The notes under the pieces: generated by a model
What the model saw: the letters and a program-made list of their open reading frames with translations, nothing else
Told to the model about the DNA's origin: nothing
The model's database searches: none
Shown here: in pieces, positions 1-12,439 of the stretch
How the letters are laid out: every line of letters begins with the position of its first letter
Numbering within the stretch: position 1 is the first letter of the stretch
Translations under genes and position numbers: made by a program
Source of the DNA: Trichoplax adhaerens
Lineage: Eukaryota > Placozoa > Uniplacotomia > Trichoplacea > Trichoplacidae
NCBI RefSeq assembly: GCF_000150275.1
Contig: NW_002060947.1
Coordinates: forward strand, 5,132,702-5,196,701
DNA length: 64,000 bases
Direction: 5' to 3'

Positions 1-62
1 GCTTAATATTAATAATATATAAAGATAGGTATTTGAAATAAAGAAAGCTGATAGAGTTAGTA

Positions 63-112
63 NNNNNNNNNNNNNNNNNNNNNNNNNNNNNNNNNNNNNN
101 NNNNNNNNNNNN
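63..112. other. Assembly gap (50 N)
   Basis: A run of exactly 50 undetermined bases. The sequence 1-62 before it may not be truly adjacent to what follows. No gene is visible on either side up to 829. Confidence 0.99.
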
Positions 113-829
113 AGGACTAATAGAGTATATAAATGGAATAGCAATCAATAAAAAGTAGAAAGAGTTACGTTATAAAGTGTTGTGAGTAGATGTGCACTTC
201 GCACAGGTTCCAATTACTGTACCCTAGGCTAGGTATAGATAATCTTATGGATGGAAGTAAAATTGACTATACACACTGGGTTATTTCTTGTGTTTTTTAT
301 TGGGTAAGTAAGGGTTATGAGATACTTATAAGCTACTAAATATGCCTATTAGATATTACTTTCTTCAATTCAATTAAATTAATTCCGATGATACCATACA
401 GACATTGAACTTGATGGTGATGATTATACTCTTCCATTACTCTTTTTCGCTTTAAATAAATATTTTGACGAAATTACTTAAGCATTGAAAGATAAGTTAT
501 CATGAGGCAAACAACAATTGTTGCTGTATGTATGCCTGAATAGCGAAATTACAGTCGTCAGAAGGTATACATGTAAGTATTCAAAAATATACAATAGTTA
601 ATCTAATTTCGTTTATTCTTTTCAATTCATCGATAATTTTATGATTGCATTGCTGCGATACGTAAAGTCCACGAAATAAATTAGATTAATCTGATAACTA
701 TTGTGCAGAATCGCTCTCTGCTTAACTAAGCCAAATTATTGATTTGTAAATTAAAAGTAGTTTTTATTGTAGACATTAATATAAGCTTTAGCCACCTTAA
801 AAATTCGAGTTATCAACCCGTTTATTTCG
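113..829. other. Intergenic, nothing recognised
   Basis: AT-rich sequence downstream of the decayed receptor. I see no coding segment, RNA gene or repeat shared with the rest of the window. Confidence 0.6.
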
Positions 830-1827
830 TCATGATTTCTTTATCGCTACTAACTTAATCCACCAATAATTCAATGATTTCATAACTCCCTTTTTAATGT
901 CGATATCATAGGAATAATATAAGCAAGGGTTAATAATGCTGATGATAATATTAGTAGTGAAAGATAAAAATGCTAGAATATATAGGAATGCATTATCATA
1001 GAGCAATTGCTGATATTCTTTCCCTGTCAAAACGATAGCTAATATTAAATAAATAATGGTCGCGTAAAGAGGGCATCCGCTGTCACTATCAGGATCGCCA
1101 TCTTGATAAAAATCCTCTTCATTAAGCGGTCTTGACTGAGCTGGATGGGTAGAGCTTCTTCCGGTCTAATGTATAGTTTCATGTAAGCTATAATCCTACT
1201 CTACCATAGTTATTGGCCATAATTGCTACAGGTAAAGCGTAAAAAACTGCAGATGTTGTCCCTATATAGTAGCGTTAGCGGTTTGGTTACAGATAGATCG
1301 CAGTGTAGTGGATGTGTAGGATAACATCGAACATAGCTGATAGTTGGTAGCGTAAGAATAGTGGTTGATAGTTGGTAGCGTAAGAATAGTGGTAAATATT
1401 ATTACTAAAGTTAAATTAATAGTTACAAAGCGTCTCTCGTTTCGAATATAATAAGATGACGATGGTTTAGCAATGGCATAATACCGATTAAAGCTGATTA
1501 ATGCCATTAAGGCTATAGACACTTTAAATGATAATATAGCAATATGCATAAAGGAGCGACAGGAGTGACGCAGTATTTTGCCTGGCATCTGTGATAATTT
1601 TGTAAATACGAGTACGGTTGAAAATGTTATTGCTGAAAATGAAAATGCCGCATCGACTATAACAGAAATGAAAACAATTCTGTAAGTTAATGATTGTAGC
1701 TTTTTTCTCTCATAATGGCATATGCTAGTATAAGGTTAAACGTAAATCCAGTGATCGTTAGTGAGATGCTAATTGCAGAAAGGACTTTGTAATTATAGGA
1801 CGCTATAGTGTAGTTATGATGATTCAT
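830..1827 (-). pseudogene. Decayed class A GPCR
   Basis: A rhodopsin-like receptor reading on the minus strand from an ATG at 1825-1827 (N-terminus MNHHNYTIASYNYK, then TM1 with an N1.50-like Asn) to a TGA at 830-832. The frame breaks in the T run 1701-1706, where one base appears lost. It continues through TM2-TM3 with NRYYAIAKP in place of DRY. It breaks again at a 28-bp tandem duplication (1338-1365 and 1366-1393) at the end of TM4, and at further frame changes and stops through TM5-TM6. TM7 is readable and ends NPCLYYSYD. In the right frames an ECL2 with a Leu-His-Cys-Asp motif and an ICL3 Arg-Pro are visible. The closest relative in the window is the receptor at 12440-13396, which shares the YYxYD ending and the ECL2 pattern. 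It is non-functional as assembled, unless the lesions are sequencing errors. Confidence 0.88.
1338..1393. repeat. 28-bp direct tandem duplication
   Basis: Two identical, directly adjacent 28-bp units (1338-1365, 1366-1393), each beginning TGATAGTTGG. Since 28 is not a multiple of three, the duplication shifts the receptor frame. Removing one unit restores an ECL2-like reading with a His-Cys-Asp motif, so the duplication is younger than the gene. Confidence 0.95.
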
Positions 1828-3827
1828 ATAATAAAATAATCGACGTACTTCTACTGCTCTAGGGCTAGCAGGCTATGCTAATGCAGTAAAGCCCAAATAA
1901 GTTTAAGGCTAAAATTATAGAATAATGCGAAAATTGATAAATTGTACGCTAGATTGTAAGACTGTATAAGTTTCTAATTGTGGAAGATATTTACAGAATA
2001 TATAGTAGTAATTGTATTGAGATGCTTACATACGTAACATATATATAATTAGCTATTATAGTATATGTTGACCGCAGGATGATACGATTGCATTATTGTC
2101 TACGATTGATATTACAGATTGATCGTTTAATTCATGCTCATAATATTTTTGATTACTAATTATGGATGCATGAAGTTATTTGGGGGTTAACTGATGATAA
2201 AGTATACTTGAAGACTATTGTAAAGTACAAATAATGACTCCGAACCTATGAGGTATGAAAAAATTCAAAATTCTAAGCCTTAATGTAAAGAAGTTGTGAT
2301 GAAGGGTCTATTTGGTTCGATTAATTTCGAAATTTTTTTATTTTAATTTGGTAGTAATACATTCACCGCTATACTGTAGCATTAATGTTCTACCATATTA
2401 ATTATTCTCCATTTGGTAATCATTAGAATTGCTAAGAGCCAATAGCCTTAATATAGCTAGTAGATTAGATGTAGTGTTGATAAATTAGAATGAAGGTGTT
2501 TGCCGTGCTAGCTTGGTTTTCTGTATTTTTTTGCTTCCACGATTAACTTTTTTAAAACCCCATATTTAGAGTATAGATAGATCACAATTATTAAGTACGA
2601 TATCGTTATTTTTTTATCAGATTGCTTCAGCTAAGAAGTGTTTAAGGCGTTATGGGTATGGATTAAATTTTATAATTAAAGCCTAGTAATCAAGCATGAA
2701 CATAAAGTTAATTTTTAACACCATCACAAACACTACTAGTCCTCGAATCCCAAAGATCATGTGAAATTTTAGGCAACCTAACGATTCTTGCAGAAAGAAC
2801 TTTGAGGATATGGCATTTCACTATATGTATTATCAGCAATGTAAGAAATGCGATAGCTTAATCGCACTACAGTACAATACTTCTTTGATAATGATAATCA
2901 TCCCTTTTGCAGTTCTAAATTTATTCTTTAAACAAAGCTGTTTGAGTTAATGAGCTCCTGATCCAACAGATCACGGATTTTCAGGTTGTTTGTATTGTGC
3001 TAAAGAAGGCATTTACAATGAAATGGCTTTGTTTCAACTGATATCCAGGTCATTTATTATAAAATTATTTTTTACATTTTGTTCTACAAATTCTGTGTAA
3101 CCAAATCGGTGATTCTTAACTTGCGAATATCTAGTTTATTAATTTTTCGTTTTACAGATTTTGGTAGGTTGCTTTATTATAGTATTGATGCAGCCTACAG
3201 ATTCAATTTTGGCCGTCATATGCACTTATATAAGCAAATTTAAACAGAATCTCTGCTGCACATGCTAACCTAAGTATTTAGATATGTCTTAAACTAATAC
3301 GCAGAAATCTAAGATTTATCTTGTTTTAATTGATCTAAAATCACAACCGATTTTTACACCCCTAAGTTTGCAAAGAAGAGTGTAGATTATCTTGAATTGA
3401 TACAGCTACTGCATTGAAATAAAGCTTTTCTTTAGATACAGATAGATCACCTTAGTTCCTACACACGAAAGTCTACCAGAATGTATGAGAGTACATGAGT
3501 CTAGATATACTGCAGACTAGAAGTAGATTTAAGTTACAAAAATGATTCATAGATGAAAATATACCATATCATGATTTGATAAAATACTGCCTAAGATCAA
3601 AGTTTTCGATATTGTGATTCTTTTAATGAAAGAATTATAATGAATAGCAATGTTTAATACTTAAAATATAAGATTATCTTCATGAAATAATAAAATTTAC
3701 GCCATTAGTTTACTTTACTTTGCTGTTCTTCAGATGCTTCCTATTGATATAGTCTGCCGAGAGAGCGCCAGTAATCATAACAAATCCAAAACTCAGTTCA
3801 CTTAATCTGAAATCTTTGATGAGATAG
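1828..3827. other. Intergenic, nothing recognised
   Basis: About 2 kb of AT-rich sequence between the decayed receptor and the first intact one. It contains only short chance ORFs and no repeat shared with other parts of the window. It includes the 3' flank of the receptor at 3828-4802. Confidence 0.55.
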
Positions 3828-4802
3828 TTAGCTACTAATGTGAAGAACTCTCCCATTAGCCTTCTTTGAAAATAGCTTTCTTGCAACATGCCAAGCAATT
3901 TTGCGAATATTGCTATCAAACTGTAGATAAAACAATGGATTTATTACCGCAATACTAGTAGTACCAGCAAATGAGAAAAATGCCAAGAGGTAGTAGACAA
4001 TATTGATATTTTGAATTTGCTTTAAAGATTTTCCTGTAATTGCCATTCCTACACCCGTGGCAAAGAATGGCCAAGTTGAAAGTAAATATGCGGCTGTGAT
4101 ACAGAATAAAAATCTATTTAGCTTTTTCTTTTGGCGTTCATGACTCATGTTGTGACCGATCCTAACACCAGGTCTTACGTACGTAAATTGGTATCTGATG
4201 ATGCTGCCATAAGCAAATACAATGATAATACATGGAATAACATACAAGACCAGCACGATGGCTACTAAATAAATAGATATTGCTATTGTAAACTCACGTA
4301 TGTCACAGAAATCTGTTTCATTTCGATAAACATCATTGTACATTGCGGTAGGAATGGTAGTTATAGTAGCAATAGTGCAAACAAGAAGTTGTGCAATTTT
4401 AAGTATTTTGCTTTTATTTTTACGATAAAAGAATGATATTGGCTTGACTGCGGCATAATAGCGATCTACGCTAATAATGCATAATGTATAGATAGAAATA
4501 GCGTAAGATGTCAGTATTATATAAAATAGGCCTCGGCATAGAATAGATGCTAAGACGTAGTTCACATTAGTCGTTACTAAAATTATGAAAGCGGTAGCTG
4601 ATGCTATATTAGATATTATGTCCGAAATAATATTGACACGGATTAAGAAATAGCTTATATTATGAAAGCAAGAATTTGTACTAATGATGTATAAAACAAA
4701 AGCATTTAAAACTAAACCTAGTAAAGAAATTGGTATAGCAGCTGCTGCTGCGTAACTTCGAAGTGCTTGAAAGAAAGAAAAATTGATACCTGAAGTGTTC
4801 AT
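3828..4802 (-). CDS. Class A (rhodopsin-like) GPCR, orphan
   Basis: A single-exon 324-residue receptor starting at an ATG at 4800-4802. The short N-terminus has a glycosylation site (NTS). TM1 is about 20-41 with N33 in a GLVLN motif; TM2 about 53-76 with D61; TM3 starts after C89 and ends DRYYA at 113-117. TM4 about 135-152 has no Trp. ECL2 carries C166, the expected disulfide partner of C89. TM5 has P190, followed by the family RPG motif (210-212). TM6 holds STWPFF (242-247), so the Trp directly precedes the Pro instead of the usual CWxP. ECL3 contains GKSLKQI, and TM7 ends NPLFY (288-292) then LQFD. All seven helices and the G-protein-coupling landmarks are present, so it should be a functional membrane receptor. 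The ligand is unknown. It belongs to the main subfamily of this array. Confidence 0.93.
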   Translation of the reverse strand: MNTSGINFSFFQALRSYAAAAAIPISLLGLVLNAFVLYIISTNSCFHNISYFLIRVNIISDIISNIASATAFIILVTTNVNYVLASILCRGLFYIILTSYAISIYTLCIISVDRYYAAVKPISFFYRKNKSKILKIAQLLVCTIATITTIPTAMYNDVYRNETDFCDIREFTIAISIYLVAIVLVLYVIPCIIIVFAYGSIIRYQFTYVRPGVRIGHNMSHERQKKKLNRFLFCITAAYLLSTWPFFATGVGMAITGKSLKQIQNINIVYYLLAFFSFAGTTSIAVINPLFYLQFDSNIRKIAWHVARKLFSKKANGRVLHISS

Positions 4803-7800
4803 AACTCATTCTATGTCTTCATTGAAGGTGAATTCTGATGATAAAGCATAAAATTTTTTTACTCTCGTACTTCTATCTTGTAATTCTTTATATAAATATA
4901 TTATATGGGCAGTTTTCGAAATGAACCCTTTTGCTTTAAAAGTGCTCGAGTAATGTTGGCTTGAGGAAAGTAAGCAAATAAGCTTTTCTTCCAAATATAC
5001 ACGTACACATCTGATTTCAAGGTCTGCTCACTATGGCAACCTTCACAAGTACAGAATAAGATTGGTAGGCTTATTAAATTTATTGATCAATAATTAACTC
5101 TAATCCACGGCTTATTTTAATTAACCTATTTGTCGAAATTATAATGCCATCTTATAAGATTTCAATAAAACCAACGTCTTTATGTATATGTCAACCTGAA
5201 GACAATTTCATTGTCATGGTGACAATGATTAATCTATTAAAAACACTAATAAAAAGCCATAAATTGCTGTTTATCATAACCTTTCTAATCGTAAGTAAAA
5301 TTTTAGTTAATACTGACATTCAATGGTGCTCATTCAATTGCTCTAAAGTCAATCTTTCTTGCATTATGATCTCCGCAATAAGAATGGTCTGAAATTGATG
5401 TAAAATCATGCATGATTTCTAGAAAAGCTGTAAATTAAAATCACTTGATTAACTATGTTAGATATTATTGTTTAATTATTATTGCTAGAAAATGAGTCAA
5501 AAATTTTTCTTCATTATTTCGATCAATTCTTGCTCTATTGAATCAGATCTTAAATCAGTTGTAAACATTCGTTGTGATCGTCTATCATCTTGGCTTAAGT
5601 TTGTCATGTATGTGGATTTAGACCGAAATATCCTATTTATTTGCAGCTAATGCCAAGTGTTATAAATTGTCTTACCAGTTATTATTATTAGAACTATGTT
5701 TACTATATCACGGATAATAAAACCATCTTTACTAGAGGTTACGTAGCATTCGATAGAATTATTTTTGAGCTTGATAAAAATCTTTTAGCACTATAAGAAG
5801 TTATGTGGCAGATCTATTTTGTTGCTTCTAATATTCTCGCAATAGATCAATAAAATAGCGGTTATCAGTTAAAAATTTAAGCTGCTTGTGAGTTACAGCT
5901 ATAATCTAGCCAGTTTCTCAGGTTTTGGAGATTCTTAAATTAAAGTTCACTTGGTAAATAGTCGTAACTCAAACTTTGCTAAAATAATACATAACAGACA
6001 ATATTTTAATATTTACATTAAATTTGAAATAATCCATAAAGTATAGTGCGCTCCGTGTAAATACCTATGTGTATGTCACAACTACCCTTGCGACACAAGA
6101 AAACAACACAATACTTATAATAAACTTTACATTAATCCGCAGAACTACTTTCCAAGCGTACGGTATAGTAGCTGGAATTCTCGCGAAGTACTAACTCGCT
6201 CTACATAATATACTACACAAAACTATCGCACAACTTAACCTTAACCTGAATCACTTTTTATTGATCACAGTCCTTCTTATATACTCTTTCCGGTGTTATA
6301 AACATATTTACTATACTATCAACACATTTCAATAACAAAGATGTTATTATGATTGAATTATCAAATACGGACATTCGAGGTAATAAACAATTTCATACAT
6401 AAATCTTCTTCGACTGTAAGCCCTGTTAAGCTCCTATGTTCACGATACTTACTTGTAACATATTACTATATCATCATAATATATCATAGTAACTTAGCTT
6501 ATAACTAGCAATAATAATTCCTAAAGTAGTAGTTCATACTTATGAAAAGTTCAAAACAAAATGTTATCATAAACTACACATCCATATTCAAGTTATTTTG
6601 ATGACTGTGGCAGTGTAGTTCTTTATAAACTTATTATTGGTATATTATAAAATCATCTTTGACCCTATAGTACATTAGATAGCATGGAACTGGGATGTGA
6701 ATGGAAAATTTTAAGTGTGGTTTAAAAGAATTAATAATTTAACTCTAGTTCCGCATCGTTTTGTACGCTCTTCGTAAGCACGAAATAAAGTAAACCTATT
6801 CTATAACTAAGGCTAAATAGTTCTTCACTGACTGTAATCCTGACTTATATATATCCGATATACCACATTACACGATATCCATCCTTGCATATCGAATTCC
6901 AGTGCGACATAGAGCAAAAAGACAAGTTAAACTATAGCTTGCAATACGAAATAATATTATATGTTATACAGACTGCATGAGTATAATTAATACAGTACCT
7001 TGCTACTACATAAACTCATAACAATTTTATTTAATTATAATTGAAAGACATAACTATACAGTTTTTAAACGTATATTATACAACTTGAGCATGGGAATCA
7101 CTCGTAAAAATCCGAGAATTGTTTAGTACAGTAATAATTATTTAATTTTCCCGTTTTTTGAGTTAATTTAGTTACACGTTATAAGTATAATTACCTGTGC
7201 AGATGAATACGAGAATAATAACTGCAAATACTCTGTCTATTAAGAGTTACAGAATTGGTCATCAAAATCTTGATTATTTTCCTTTCATCTGTCTCAACAT
7301 AGCAATCCTAGTTATTTAATAGGGATTCGATGTTTTTTATTAGCGTTTCCTTACAATGCAAATTAATTGTAAATTTCTTTGTCATATCTTTATAATAATT
7401 ATCGGAGTCTATTTCTAGTTATCAAATATTCACATACTTTAAATCAATCGCCATGAAATGACATCTTTAATTGCATCAATTTTCAATTCATAGCACTTAT
7501 GTTTGAGGTAATTATGCCCAAAATCGCGAGGGAAAATTTTAAGTCATTGGTTACAGTATAATTCTGGCTATGTACGGAGGGGGGGGTATTCGATAGTCAT
7601 GTTAAGCATTGGAGGTGTAAGTTGAAGTAGATAATTCATCTGATGGAGCTCTTGATTGTTAACAATTTCTCGTACTACATTTATTGAAAGAATCGCATTG
7701 CCGTATCAAAATGGTATCTTATTTTTTAATTACATCTCATCATTTGGATACAATGACCTGGACGCATTGCTCCTAATTTACAATGGTATACTTCTCTTCA

Positions 7801-8952
7801 CTTACTTTATAAACGAATATTCACTTTCTTCTCTGTACAGGAAAAAATTCTAAGTATTGCTAAATATTTAATCTATCAATTAGTCGTATTATTACGATGA
7901 CTAGTGGACACTGATTGCGAAATTTTAGTGATCATTAATAATACGGCTTCATTTAACACATTCTGGCGCAGTAAGTAACTAGTAAATAAACAATTAACAT
8001 GAGTTAGATGCAGAGAAGTACGCAATTACAAAATAAGGATGAGAATATAACCTATTAGGGTTCTAGTCTTTTAGTAATAAAGATTATTATATGGTGATTA
8101 GCTTGAAATTTATAAAATTGCGAAATTCAACAAATTTGATAATTAATCCTTTAATTTTATCATCGTCGCCTGTGTAAAATTAATTTCCAATTAAAGTAAG
8201 GTGCTTGAAGAGGTATTGTACGCACCATATGGCCTTTACCAGTGATCATAGTGCATCAAATGAATTTCCTTTTCGGTAGCAGCCTAATCATATTACCTTT
8301 GTTATTTGTTTTATAACATCTGCAATGGAAAGGCTCTGAAAAATAAATCAGTAAATGTAGCTAGCAGTGCAACAGTTGCTTTCTTTCAACACCAAAATAA
8401 TTTTACAAGAATGAGAATATAAAATTTATGTACACGAGTATGTATAGAAGAAAATTTCACTTTACGGTGTTTTGTTTAAGAGTGAAATACATTTGAAAGT
8501 ATAGAATTTATGAACAAATGAACAAATATATAACATGAACGCTGTGCATGTACTAAGTATTAGCGTCGTATCTAGTATTTATAACCGGCTAAGGAACTAC
8601 GTACTAATAATTTTAGTATTGATTGACATTTGAAATTCTCGTTTTTGCATATTATTGTACAGAGTGTGCTAATAGCTGTTGCAAGGTAAATTATAGCAAT
8701 TGATCATTAAATCCGATCCTATCAATAGATGCGAGATAAACAAAGTCTTGTATTTCTGAAACGCAAAATAAAGTAAAATTATTAATTTTGCTTTTCCTAC
8801 ACTTAAATATTTATAAACTATTTCGCTTCCATGATTAACAATTCGATTTAAGAATTTTATTTTATGATTATATTAAATAAGATATCTCGACATAACTGTA
8901 ACTAATTAGATTGAAATATCAGTGCTTACAGAATGTCAAATATGCATGATCT
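4803..8952. other. Intergenic, possible LTR terminus at 6074
   Basis: About 4.1 kb without a recognisable gene. At 6074 the sequence TGTCACAACTACCCTTG resembles the terminus of the LTR elements elsewhere in the window (compare 32346 and 56233), but I cannot find a matching other end, so this is only a candidate relic. A run of eight G lies at 7579-7586. A TTTATT at 8856-8861 could be a polyadenylation signal for the next gene on the minus strand. Confidence 0.4.
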
Positions 8953-9972
8953 TCATTGAAGCCTAAAGTTTACTGCTGTTGTTTGGAGATTAGGATTATG
9001 AGCTACCACTTGAATTTTTCTGTTATTTTGCTTTAGCAATAATTTCCTTATGAGGTCGTATGACTTATTTCTGATATTTGTATCAAACTTCAAATAGAGA
9101 TATGGATTTATGACACTTATACCCGTGGTTATATCGTATGAAAGAAAAGCTAGAAAATAGTAAGCACAATTTTCATGGAATAACTTTCGAAGCGATTTTT
9201 GGGTAAAGGCTATACCTAAGCTTGTTGCAAAGTAAGGCCAATTCAGAAGTAAGAGAGAAGTTGTAATGTAAACCAAAACTTTTACTTGCTTGCTCTTTTT
9301 AAATTCTTCTTCTTGTTTCTTTTCAATGGTTACTTTTCCTGGTCTTACATGATTTTTTAAGTAGTCAATAATTTTCCAGTAAGTGTATGCTAAGATAGAT
9401 GAAGGAATGATGAATAGCCATACGGTACTCAGAATGAAATAGATTGAAGTTGCGGTATTAACTTTTATAAAATCGCAAAATTTAGGTTGATCAGGATATG
9501 TATCCATTAAAATAAGTATAGAAGCACAGACTGACATAGCAATAGTAACAATCATTATTTGTCCAATAAGTACTATTTTAGTTCTATGTGTCCGATAATA
9601 TCGGATCGATGATTTTACAGTTACAAAATATCTATCAATGCTGATTAAACACAGAGTAAGAATTGAAGTTCCATACGATACAAGTACGATATAAACTAAA
9701 ATACGACATAATAATCGACCTGTTTCATATTTAAAGTCTACTGCAATAAATAAAAGATAGCCAAAGCTAGCTATTAATGTTATGATAATATCTGATACAA
9801 CTGATACACGAATTAAATTGTAAGTAATTTTATAAAAGTAGGCGAATTTAATCATAACGTAGAATATAAATAAATTAGTTAAAAAGCCAACGGCAAAAAG
9901 TGGTATTGCAGCTATAGAGGCATAACTGTTGATAATTATAAAGTCAATGCTGATGTTAGATTTATTAGCCAT
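8953..9972 (-). CDS. Class A (rhodopsin-like) GPCR, orphan
   Basis: A single-exon 339-residue receptor starting at an ATG at 9970-9972; an NIS glycosylation site lies near the N-terminus. Landmarks: N33 (TM1), D61 (TM2), C89 before TM3, DRYF at 113-116, C166 in ECL2 after a YPDQP stretch, P190 in TM5, HVRPG at 208-212, NWPYF at 244-248 in TM6, and NPYLY at 289-293 then LKFD in TM7. The residue after TM3 that is Pro in the sisters (VKP) is Ser here (VKS). TM4 lacks the usual Trp. The intracellular loop 3 is rich in Lys and Glu (217-229). The C-tail is about 40 residues and has no cysteine for palmitoylation. A plasma-membrane G-protein-coupled receptor of unknown ligand, most similar to the other FD-type members of this array. 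Confidence 0.93.
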   Translation of the reverse strand: MANKSNISIDFIIINSYASIAAIPLFAVGFLTNLFIFYVMIKFAYFYKITYNLIRVSVVSDIIITLIASFGYLLFIAVDFKYETGRLLCRILVYIVLVSYGTSILTLCLISIDRYFVTVKSSIRYYRTHRTKIVLIGQIMIVTIAMSVCASILILMDTYPDQPKFCDFIKVNTATSIYFILSTVWLFIIPSSILAYTYWKIIDYLKNHVRPGKVTIEKKQEEEFKKSKQVKVLVYITTSLLLLNWPYFATSLGIAFTQKSLRKLFHENCAYYFLAFLSYDITTGISVINPYLYLKFDTNIRNKSYDLIRKLLLKQNNRKIQVVAHNPNLQTTAVNFRLQ

Positions 9973-12439
9973 TTTTAAGAGAGTTTTAAATCGCCGCCGA
10001 AGAAATGTTACATTAAAGATCGGATAATAAATATAAATTCAGATTATGCGTATATGATACATAGGAGATTTAACTTTTTGTCTTCCAGTGCTGATCTTTA
10101 TAATTGTTATATGAACAATCTAATTTTGAATTACAAATAAACAATATACAGAATGCTCATAATGGATCAAACTAGACTGATTGTCACCTAAAACTAAAGA
10201 TGGCAAACAAATTTTTATAATAATAGTAATGAATGTGCATATTGTACGGTGCATTGATTAATGTATCTCTGATCTGCTGTGTCCGTTAATAATCCAAAAT
10301 AGGTAACTTTTCTAAACGTAGAATCTATAAGTACAAAGCAAATTTTATAAATCAAAACAAAATTGACAAATTTGTGATATTCCACGAGTTAATTTCGTCA
10401 TTAGATCATATATACCGAATACTTTATTAATTGAGGACAAGCTCTTGATTTGATATTGTCCTTATTATTGTATGAGTAGTGAGAACTTATATTTACCGTA
10501 AACTAGCGCCAGCTACGGAATAAATATTAAACAATACTAAGATAACATTAAAAGGTTGATTTTATTTCTGCAGAATCTGTTTATTTGTCTGATAAATCAG
10601 GAGGTTATTTTGCATAACTAAATGAGTAGAAGTTATTAAACAATAGCTGGTGTCAAATTTTCTTCTCATAAATATCCGACTGATGCTTTCTATGATCCGG
10701 CCAGAAATTTCTATCTAGGCAGTTAACGTCTTGATGTCAAAGGTCAAACGTACAGCAGCACTTGTTCTTATGCAATGAAGCCGTAATTGCGGTATTTTGA
10801 ATCTATATTGCCACATTCACAAGTCTAAAATAAGCTGAAAGAGGTCTGTAGAAATCAGACTGACAGCAGAATAAGTAATACATTATGTTATATAGTAGTA
10901 TAAAGTAATATTAGTAAGTCTCTTATAACATTTTGTAATTTAGCCAAAAATCGTAGTTAATATTTTCGTGTAGTTGTTGGTCACCATATTCTAGCCTTAA
11001 ACTGCTGTGCGACTTGTTGTCTCAGTTGTTTGAAATATTAAGTAGACGCAGATTTCCTGAATGCAGATTTTAATGATCCATAAATTGGTTTAAATTCTTA
11101 AAATGTTCTAATATCAAAAAATTATTTTATTGAAAATTATATCCTTTGTGTTACAATGAATCAATGTTGATTATTTCTCTTTGAACTGTTATCCTGATCT
11201 GCTCCAATAATAATGTATCAATGAGGTATTAAATAAATACATCCAGTTTTTCATAAATAACTTATTAATTTTACGTTTATTAGATAGATTTTCAACACTC
11301 AATAGTCAAATTTATCACGTTTCACTTTCATGAACGGTTACGTTAAGTACAATATTTGTTTAATTCGTCTCACTTGCGGCTTTTAACTTTCTAAACTAAT
11401 AAATCACTTTTAATATTTCAATTATCAATGTAATTTCAATTATGCGAACGAATTAATGAGCTTAACTTAAAATATTTCAAGTCGGAAAGACCGTAAGCGT
11501 AGGTACAAGAGCTCATTTGAAGATTACTTTATCTAAATAATTTACAAACATAAATTCTTATCGGCCATCATTATTATGTATTTTATAAGCATGTTGGTAA
11601 AGTATAGTCTACAAAGTTTAGAACATTGACTGGATTATTGTCTTATAAGACAGCAAGAGTAAATTCATATCTATATATGCAAATATCTCATAACAATGGA
11701 AAAGAAACGAAAAGCTTTATTTGGTACAATGGAATAGACATCATTGGCATAATTTAGCAGAACCCACGCTTTTTCTGCAGAACTATTGGCCATGATTATA
11801 AAAATTACAGACATACATATACTATAAAATATTAGTACTAATCTTCAATAGCCCTTTTCTTTATGTAAGAGTTAAACGAATGAATTCTTTGTTATTTTAT
11901 CGTAGCCAGTAATAAATTTTTTTTAAATCATTAGTATAACTTGCACTATCTGATTCAAAAAAAGGAAATAGCAGTTTTACTAGTAATTGTACTAAAAAAT
12001 TGTAATGTTAGTCTTACTAGTCTTAATATTATTAAAAACTGCATAAAACCTACCAGATATAAGAACCAAAACTTAATTTACGACATATATCATGATATAT
12101 ATATGCTGTAAATCGTGGAAATCCAGTATATGGATTAAAGTTTTATATGTATTCGCTTTAGTAAATCTGATAAAATGAATTGAATGGAACCTGATATAAT
12201 GCATAAATATATTATAATTATACTCATTACATTAATTTTCAGATGCCTGACAAAGAAGAGTGTGTCAGTGTAGCGCAGCTTAGAAATACATTTATACTTT
12301 TTTCAAAGTCTACATACTAAGCACTAAGCAATTAATTTTCGTTTCATAATATCTGACTAACAAAACTAAGTTTTAGAGAATTTCGACAGAAAGAGCGGTA
12401 TCAAACTACTGTACTCATACATTGTATCTCTATCTGCGA
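9973..12439. other. Intergenic, nothing recognised
   Basis: About 2.5 kb of AT-rich sequence with only short chance ORFs. No shared repeat and no receptor fragment were seen. Confidence 0.55.

Noticed and set aside
3710-3919. 69-codon frame overlapping the end of the first intact receptor
   Set aside because: It is another frame of the receptor's coding sequence and its 3' flank, with no features of its own.
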